Assembly (NCBI GenBank): GCA_021160785.1
Contig: JAGHBX010000655.1
Location: 1 to 11,315, forward strand
DNA: 11,315 nt
Direction of reading: 5' to 3'
DNA from: Planctomycetota bacterium
GTDB lineage: Bacteria > Planctomycetota > Phycisphaerae > Sedimentisphaerales > Anaerohalosphaeraceae
The first letter of the stretch is position 1. Each line of letters opens with the position of its first letter. The notes below the pieces were generated by a model. It was not told where the DNA came from. It made no database searches and saw only the letters and a program-made list of their open reading frames with translations. A program made the position numbers and the translations under genes. Positions 6,311-11,315 of the stretch are shown one piece after another.

Positions 6311-7717
6311 ATGCGGATTAAATTGAATTTTCTCGGTGCTGCCGGCAATGTTACCGGTTCGCGACATCTTCTCGAGGCCGACGGCGTCAAGGTTCTTATC
6401 GATTGCGGCCTGTATCAGGAACGCGATCTGCAGGATCGCAACTGGGACGAGTTTCCCGTCCCGCCTTCGAGCATCGACGCGGTCTTGCTGACACATGCCC
6501 ACCTGGACCACTGCGGGTTGATTCCAAAGCTGGTCAAAGAAGGTTTCAAGGGACGTATCTACTGTACGGGCGCCACCGCCGAAATCGCAAAGATCGTGAT
6601 GCTGGACGCCGGCCACATCATGGAAGAAGACGCCATATACAAGAAGAAACGACACAAACGCGAAGGCCGAATACCGCCCCGCCCGGTGAAAGCTCTCTAC
6701 ACTGTCGAGGACGCCCAGGCGTGCGAGCAGATGTTTTCCACGGTCGATTATGAGCAGCGGGTTCGAGTCGCCGACGGCATGGAGGCGAGTTTTCACGAGG
6801 CCGGACACATTCTCGGCTCGTCGATGATAAAGCTCAAGGTCCGCATCGACGGCGAGTCGCGGACGATTCTGTTCAGCGGCGATATCGGCAGGGACGGCAA
6901 ACCGATCCTCAATGACCCCGCCGACTTTGACCATGCCGATTACGTGCTCATCGAGTCGACCTACGGCGACCGCATCCACCAGAGCGTCGATGATGTCAAG
7001 GCCAAACTCGCCGAAGCGATCAACATGACAATAAAAGCCGGCGGCAACGTGGTCATCCCGAGTTTCTCCGTCGAACGAAGCCAGGAAGTGCTCTATTACC
7101 TCAACGAACTGCAGTTGGAAAAGAAGATTCCGCATGTCATGGCCTTCCTCGACAGCCCGATGGCGATCAGGGTGACCCAGGTATTCAAGGACCACCCCGA
7201 AATATTCGACAAGGAGATGACGGCGCTGGTTGACAATCATGAATCTCCATTTGATTTTCAGGGCTTGAAGATGACACGAAGCACCAGAGAGTCCAAGGCG
7301 ATCAACACTATCCGCGGCACCGTCATCATCATCGCAGGCTCCGGCATGTGCACCGGCGGCCGGGTCAAACACCACCTGATCAACAACATATCCCGCCCCG
7401 AGAGCACAATACTCTTTGTGGGGTATCAGGCGGTCGGCACATTAGGCAGACATATCGTCGAGGGCGCAGAGAAAATCAGAATCTTAGGCCAGACTCGCAG
7501 AGTCAAAGCCAAAATCGTGCGTGTGCACGGCTTCTCCGCCCATGCCGATAAAAACGAATTGCTCCAATGGCTAAGTGCGATTGAAAAGGCCCCAAGGCGC
7601 GTCTTTGTCATTCACGGCGAGAAGGAGGCCGCCGACAGTTTCGCAGACTACGTGCGGGACAAAAAGGGCTGGAATGTTACCGTGCCCGCCTACCGCGAAG
7701 AAATCATAATTGACTGA
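6311..7717 (+). CDS. Metallo-beta-lactamase fold / beta-CASP RNase-like protein
   Basis: This complete 468-aa protein belongs to the CPSF-73-like, TTHA0252-type family of zinc-dependent RNA-processing nucleases. The MBL domain shows the zinc motif HAHLDH (His62, His64, Asp66, His67), GHILGS with His166, and FSGDIGR with Asp191. The inserted beta-CASP domain follows, with ESTYGDR, IPSFSVERSQEVLYYL, LDSPMAIRVTQVF and GSGMCTGGRVKHHL. The C-terminal RMMBL part has VHGFSAHAD (His406, His411) and VIHGEKEAADSF (His435). All expected metal-binding residues are present, so an active endo- or exoribonuclease is likely; the RNA substrate is unknown. ATG 6311 has a strong Shine-Dalgarno (CAGGAGA at 6297-6303, 7 bases upstream) and lies about 38 bases after a good promoter. 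The threonine aldolase gene starts 31 bases after its stop and is probably co-transcribed. Confidence 0.94.
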   Translation: MRIKLNFLGAAGNVTGSRHLLEADGVKVLIDCGLYQERDLQDRNWDEFPVPPSSIDAVLLTHAHLDHCGLIPKLVKEGFKGRIYCTGATAEIAKIVMLDAGHIMEEDAIYKKKRHKREGRIPPRPVKALYTVEDAQACEQMFSTVDYEQRVRVADGMEASFHEAGHILGSSMIKLKVRIDGESRTILFSGDIGRDGKPILNDPADFDHADYVLIESTYGDRIHQSVDDVKAKLAEAINMTIKAGGNVVIPSFSVERSQEVLYYLNELQLEKKIPHVMAFLDSPMAIRVTQVFKDHPEIFDKEMTALVDNHESPFDFQGLKMTRSTRESKAINTIRGTVIIIAGSGMCTGGRVKHHLINNISRPESTILFVGYQAVGTLGRHIVEGAEKIRILGQTRRVKAKIVRVHGFSAHADKNELLQWLSAIEKAPRRVFVIHGEKEAADSFADYVRDKKGWNVTVPAYREEIIID

Positions 7718-7748
7718 CGATCAACAGTCTTTTGAACGGAGGCATTTG

Positions 7749-8795
7749 ATGGATGTCATAGATTTGCGCAGCGATACCGTAACATTGCCCTCGCCGAAGA
7801 TGCGCCAGGCGATTGCCGCCGCCGAGTTGGGCGACGACGTATTCGGCGAGGACCCGACGACTAACCGATTAGAGGATATGGCCGCCGATCGCATGGGCGC
7901 CGAAGCGGGCCTCCTCGTCGCAAGCGGCACAATGGGCAACTTGATCAGCATTCTCGCCCACTGCGGGCGCGGCGACGAAGTCATCTTAGGCGACCAATCG
8001 CACACGTTTCGTTACGAAGCCGGAGGCATCGCGGCTTTGGGTGGCGTCCATCCGTTCACCATTGCAAACAGCCCCGACGGGACCATGTGCCTCGCCGATA
8101 TCGCCGCCGCCATCCACCCGGACAACGTGCACTTTCCGCGTACAAAACTTATCTGCCTGGAAAACACTCACAACCGCTGCCGTGGCGCGGTGCTCACCCC
8201 CGAATACACAGAATCCGTCGCCGACCTTGCCGGCGAACATTCACTCTCCGTTCACCTGGACGGTGCGCGAATCTTCAATGCCGCCGTCGCTCTGGGCCTT
8301 GATGTCGCAGAACTTACGCGCTGTGTCGATTCGGTCACATTCTGCCTCAGCAAAGGCCTCGCCGCACCGGTCGGTTCCGTCGTCTGCGGCTCGGCAGAGT
8401 TCATCGCCTCTGCACGACGCATTCGCAAATCGGTCGGCGGCGGCATGAGACAATGCGGCATCATCGCCGCCGCCGGCATCGTCGCGCTTGAGGAGATGAC
8501 AGATCGCCTCGCCGACGACCACGCAAACGCCCGGCGCCTGGCAGAAGGCATCGCCCAAATAGACGGCCTGTCCATCGACCTTGACACCGTCGTCACCAAC
8601 ATGGTCTACTTCAACCTCACCACAGACCGCCTGACCTGCGATCAATTCGCAGACCGCCTCGCCGAAAAAGGCGTCAAATGCCTCGCGCTCTCCCCAATGG
8701 GCCTTCGAATGGTAACACATTACGGAATCCAAACCGCCGACATAGACGGCGCTTTAAACGTTATGGCCGACCTAATCAACGCCCTTCATTATTAA
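7749..8795 (+). CDS. ltaE: Low-specificity L-threonine aldolase
   Basis: This PLP enzyme cleaves L-threonine or L-allo-threonine to glycine and acetaldehyde in the cytoplasm. It belongs to the beta-eliminating lyase/threonine aldolase fold-type I family. The 348-aa length is close to E. coli LtaE (333). It opens MDVIDLRSDTVTLPSPKMR, with the family's RSDTVT motif and GDDVFGEDPTTNRLE. Further motifs are ASGTMGN (59-64), His85 in GDQSHTFRYEAGG (ring-stacking position), LENTHNRCRGAV, HLDGARIFNA with Asp171 and Arg174, and the PLP lysine Lys202 in LSKGLAAPVGS. ATG 7749 is chosen over an upstream in-frame TTG at 7710 because GGAGG at 7738-7742 sits 6 bases before it and the family N-terminus starts there. 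The stop at 8793-8795 shares bases with the convergent PII-like gene. Confidence 0.95.
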   Translation: MDVIDLRSDTVTLPSPKMRQAIAAAELGDDVFGEDPTTNRLEDMAADRMGAEAGLLVASGTMGNLISILAHCGRGDEVILGDQSHTFRYEAGGIAALGGVHPFTIANSPDGTMCLADIAAAIHPDNVHFPRTKLICLENTHNRCRGAVLTPEYTESVADLAGEHSLSVHLDGARIFNAAVALGLDVAELTRCVDSVTFCLSKGLAAPVGSVVCGSAEFIASARRIRKSVGGGMRQCGIIAAAGIVALEEMTDRLADDHANARRLAEGIAQIDGLSIDLDTVVTNMVYFNLTTDRLTCDQFADRLAEKGVKCLALSPMGLRMVTHYGIQTADIDGALNVMADLINALHY

Positions 8796-9133
8796 ACAGC
8801 ATTTTCGCCGCGTTGCCCGCTACTGATGCGGACGGCTTCTTCAAGCGGCAACACATATATTTTACCATCACCCCGCAGGCCGGTATGGGCTGCCTTGACA
8901 ATAGTGGAGAGAACTTCATCAACCAGTTCTGAATGGCAGGCTATCTCTAACCTGATGTGAGGCTGGACACCCATGGAAACTTCGGGTTCTTCCTGCGAGC
9001 CGTGTCTTGAACGGTCGCGGCCGAAACCTTGAATATTCGAGGAGCTCGCCCCGGATAACCCTTCGACTTTATGCAGCGCCAGCATTACATCATCGAATTT
9101 ACGGTGCTTGATAAACGCTAAAATCATTTTCAT
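8792..9133 (-). CDS. Divergent PII-like protein linked to an RND metal pump
   Basis: This 113-aa protein is a member of the PII (GlnB/GlnK) superfamily. The C-terminal signature TGLRGDGKIYVLPLEEAVRI is clear and the N-terminus (MKMILAFIKHRKFDDVMLAL) fits. Relative to E. coli GlnB (offset +1), Lys90 and Arg101 equivalents are kept (Lys91, Arg102). Arg103 is Ser104, Gln39 is Asp40 and Lys58 is His59, so the usual 2-oxoglutarate/Mg site looks lost. The T-loop (about 37-57) lacks the uridylylated Tyr51. It sits 37 bases downstream of a CzcA/CusA-type RND gene on the same strand. I recall a described PII subgroup (PII-NG) whose genes adjoin heavy-metal efflux genes, which fits. It may therefore sense or modulate metal efflux rather than nitrogen status (inference). 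ATG 9133 has AAGGAA at 9141-9146, 7 bases upstream. Confidence 0.88.
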   Translation of the reverse strand: MKMILAFIKHRKFDDVMLALHKVEGLSGASSSNIQGFGRDRSRHGSQEEPEVSMGVQPHIRLEIACHSELVDEVLSTIVKAAHTGLRGDGKIYVLPLEEAVRISSGQRGENAV

Positions 9134-9170
9134 AATCAGATTCCTTATGAGTTTTCATTTTTGTAACATC

Positions 9171-11315
9171 TCATAAACTTGCCTCAGAGTTAACCCGGAT
9201 TGCAAACCATTTGTACAAGGCTGGAATTACCAGCAATGTGAGAACTGTGGAAGTCGCAAGACCACCGATAACGACAGTTGCTAATGGCCGCTGCACTTCA
9301 CTGCCTGTACCTGACGACAGGAGCAGAGGTATAAGCCCTAAGGCAGTAGTTGCCGCTGTCATAAGCACTGGTCTCAAACGCAAGCATGCACCTTTGACAG
9401 AAGCCTCATCCAGCGGTACTCCATCAAGGAGCAATTGGTTAAGATAAGTCACAAGAACCATGCCATTTTCCAGGGCTATACCGAATAACGCAATGAACCC
9501 CACCGAAGCCGGCACAGATAAGTTTTGCCCCGTCAGCCATAAAGCAACAATGCCGCCCACCAGTGCAAGCGGAATATTGAGAAGTATCAGCACGGAATTC
9601 TTCAAAGAATTAAAACTGGAAAAGAGTAAGAAAAAAATTATCAACAAAGTAACAGGGACTACAATCATCAGACGTTTATTAGCTTCCTGTTGAAGTCTGA
9701 ACTGTCCGCCCCATGTTACAAAATATCCTTCAGGGAGTTTTACATTTTCGTCAATGGCTTTTTGGGCTTCTTCAACAAAAGAACCAATATCCCGGCCTAC
9801 CACATTGCACTGAACGGTAATAAAGCGTTGGTTCTTTTCCCGGGTAATCTGGCGAGGACCAATAATCTCTTTGATACTTGTCAATTCGACAAGAGGTATC
9901 TTGGCGCCGTCCGGAGTCGTTATAAGGATTCGTCCCACCGCCTGGGCCGTACTTCTAAAGTCAGGAGCGAATCTTACATAAATATCAAAACGACGAATGC
10001 CTTCAAAGACCTGACCTGACACTTCTCCGCCAACAGCCGCTCTAATCACTTCCTGGACATCCGTCACATTAATGCCATGCCGGGCTATTTCCTGCCGGTC
10101 TATTTTTATCAGCAACTGCGGGGTACCACTTATCTGGTCCGGCTGAACATCGGCAGCCCCGCGAACCTTATTTACAACCAGAGCTACTTCATCCGCCGTG
10201 GTTTTCAAACTGTCTAAGTCATCGCCAAATATCTTAATGGCTAATTCGGCGCGGACACCCTCAAGGAGTTCGTCTATAGTCATGGCGATAGGCTGAGTGA
10301 AATTTGTCAAAACTCCCGGTACTTCACCCAACTGCTCACGTATCACTTCCTGTAGTTCTTCCTGTGATTTGGCTGTTCGCCATTGGTCTTTTGGCTTAAG
10401 AAAGAGGTACATTTCGGCACTATTAACCGGGTCGGTGTGCGCGCCTACCTCACCACGTCCAATACGGCTGACTACATCGGTAATTTCCGGTACTTTCATC
10501 AAACGCTTTTCCACCAACATTGTGACGCGTGTGCTCTCTTTCAGGGATATAGACGGAGCCATGGTCAATCGCAAAACCATAGTGCCTTCCTGAAGGGTTG
10601 GAGTAAATTCGGAGCCAAGCATGGGGAAGGTCAATCCGCCTATTAAGACCAGGATGATAACCAGCCATATGGCAATGACTCGTCGTTTGACAAATAATTG
10701 GACGATCGGCTGATAGACTACCAACAAAAATCTCATGGCCAGATTCGTAGATTTGTCTTTGTTTGGATTTGCCTTCTTAGATCGTCGCATCAAAATACCG
10801 GATAATATCGGCGCCAACAAAATTGCAAAAATAAGTGAGCCTAACATCGCCAGAGCGACTGTGTACGCCAGCGGGCGAAATGTTTTGCCTTCAACGCCCT
10901 GTAAAGTAAACAGGGGTATAAAGACAACGATAATAGTCATAATCGCAAAAACGATAGGACGTCCAACTTCGGTGCAGGCACGCATCACGACATGTAAGCG
11001 AGATTCACCAGGCTCTGCTTCATGAAGCATTCTGTCAACGTTCTCTACTATTACGATAGTCCCGTCCACCATCATGCCTATTGCGATAGCCAGACCGCCA
11101 AAAGACATCAGGTTGGCTGAGATTCCAAAGCATTTCATTCCCAACATCGCAAACAGTACTGAGAATGGTATAGAAAGCACCACGACCGCACTTGGTCGGA
11201 AACCGCCCATGAAAATCAACAAAATGATGACAACCAAAACAATACCCTGCAGCAGCGCATTAGTCACTGTCGACACGCAGGCCTGTACCAGACTCTTCTG
11301 CTCATAGTATGGAAC
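9171..11315 (-). CDS. Heavy-metal efflux RND transporter, CzcA/CusA family (5' partial)
   Basis: This is an inner-membrane, proton-driven RND pump subunit that moves metal ions toward a tripartite channel (CzcCBA/CusCBA type). The minus-strand frame runs to the window edge (VPYYEQKSLVQACVSTVTNAL), so about one third of the roughly 1,040-residue protein lies outside; 714 residues are seen. Visible are helices 2-6, a large periplasmic domain, then helices 7-12 and an RND-typical LRPVLMTAATTALGLIPL. In helix 4, SFGGLAIAIGMMVDGTIVIVEN keeps the proton-relay Asp (codon 11064-11066) and Glu (11043-11045), but the third acidic position of CzcA is Ala. The periplasmic region reads QPIAMTIDELLEGVRAELAIKIFGDD, as in CzcA. 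None of the three CusA copper/silver methionines appears at its aligned place. A divalent substrate is therefore more likely than Cu/Ag (inference). Codons are more AT-rich than in the neighbours. It leads into the PII-like gene; adaptor and channel genes are not in the window. Confidence 0.93.
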   Translation of the reverse strand, partial: VPYYEQKSLVQACVSTVTNALLQGIVLVVIILLIFMGGFRPSAVVVLSIPFSVLFAMLGMKCFGISANLMSFGGLAIAIGMMVDGTIVIVENVDRMLHEAEPGESRLHVVMRACTEVGRPIVFAIMTIIVVFIPLFTLQGVEGKTFRPLAYTVALAMLGSLIFAILLAPILSGILMRRSKKANPNKDKSTNLAMRFLLVVYQPIVQLFVKRRVIAIWLVIILVLIGGLTFPMLGSEFTPTLQEGTMVLRLTMAPSISLKESTRVTMLVEKRLMKVPEITDVVSRIGRGEVGAHTDPVNSAEMYLFLKPKDQWRTAKSQEELQEVIREQLGEVPGVLTNFTQPIAMTIDELLEGVRAELAIKIFGDDLDSLKTTADEVALVVNKVRGAADVQPDQISGTPQLLIKIDRQEIARHGINVTDVQEVIRAAVGGEVSGQVFEGIRRFDIYVRFAPDFRSTAQAVGRILITTPDGAKIPLVELTSIKEIIGPRQITREKNQRFITVQCNVVGRDIGSFVEEAQKAIDENVKLPEGYFVTWGGQFRLQQEANKRLMIVVPVTLLIIFFLLFSSFNSLKNSVLILLNIPLALVGGIVALWLTGQNLSVPASVGFIALFGIALENGMVLVTYLNQLLLDGVPLDEASVKGACLRLRPVLMTAATTALGLIPLLLSSGTGSEVQRPLATVVIGGLATSTVLTLLVIPALYKWFAIRVNSEASL

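Noticed and set aside
6137..7375. Minus-strand 412-codon frame opposite the beta-CASP gene
   Set aside because: It is the antisense shadow of a complete gene with all zinc-binding motifs.
7710..7748. Upstream TTG start (7710) for threonine aldolase, overlapping the beta-CASP stop
   Set aside because: The strong GGAGG site and conserved family N-terminus both point to ATG 7749; the extra residues are not family-like.
8792..8795. TTAA as a transposon target-site scar
   Set aside because: TTAA is explained by two TAA stop codons on opposite strands, and no second copy, inverted repeats or transposase are visible.

Overview
The window is a stretch of a bacterial chromosome, most likely from a planctomycete (Phycisphaerae/Sedimentisphaerales type). 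The taxon is an inference from three things. One intergenic palindrome (CACGGGCA-AGA-TGCCCGTG) and one dRS3-like hairpin (ATTCCCGC-GAAA-GCGGGAAT) are of kinds I associate with such genomes. The GC content is fairly high, and a STAS-domain protein sits next to a tandem-ACT protein. No rRNA, tRNA, CRISPR array, phage gene or transposase was seen.

Layout, left to right. (1) Bases 1-3072, + strand: the 3' part of a peptide ABC importer operon, with a permease of OppC/DppC/YejE type (5' end outside the window) and two ATPases (OppD- and OppF-like). The permease and first ATPase overlap by 4 bases. The two ATPase genes are separated by a palindromic repeat. (2) Bases 3045-4024, + strand: a promoter inside the end of oppF, a leader with two hairpins, then a STAS-domain protein and a two-ACT-domain protein. 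(3) Bases 4043-5911, - strand: complete glmS, making glucosamine-6-phosphate for cell-envelope amino sugars. (4) Bases 5912-6310: a 399-base divergent spacer with promoter elements for both flanks and a 16-codon mini-ORF that reads as an orphan twin-arginine (Tat) signal start. (5) Bases 6311-8795, + strand: a beta-CASP metallo-beta-lactamase RNase-like protein and a low-specificity threonine aldolase, probably one transcript from a strong extended -10 promoter. (6) Bases 8792-11315, - strand: a CzcA/CusA-type RND metal-efflux pump (5' end outside the window) followed by a divergent PII-like protein, visibly more AT-rich than the rest.

Most of the window is housekeeping and transport. The parts that merit a second look are the PII-like/RND module (2-oxoglutarate-binding positions replaced, different base composition, a stop codon shared with the convergent aldolase gene), the orphan Tat signal mini-ORF, and the repeat-bearing leader of the STAS-ACT pair. 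I found no clear sign of a wholly new multi-gene system.
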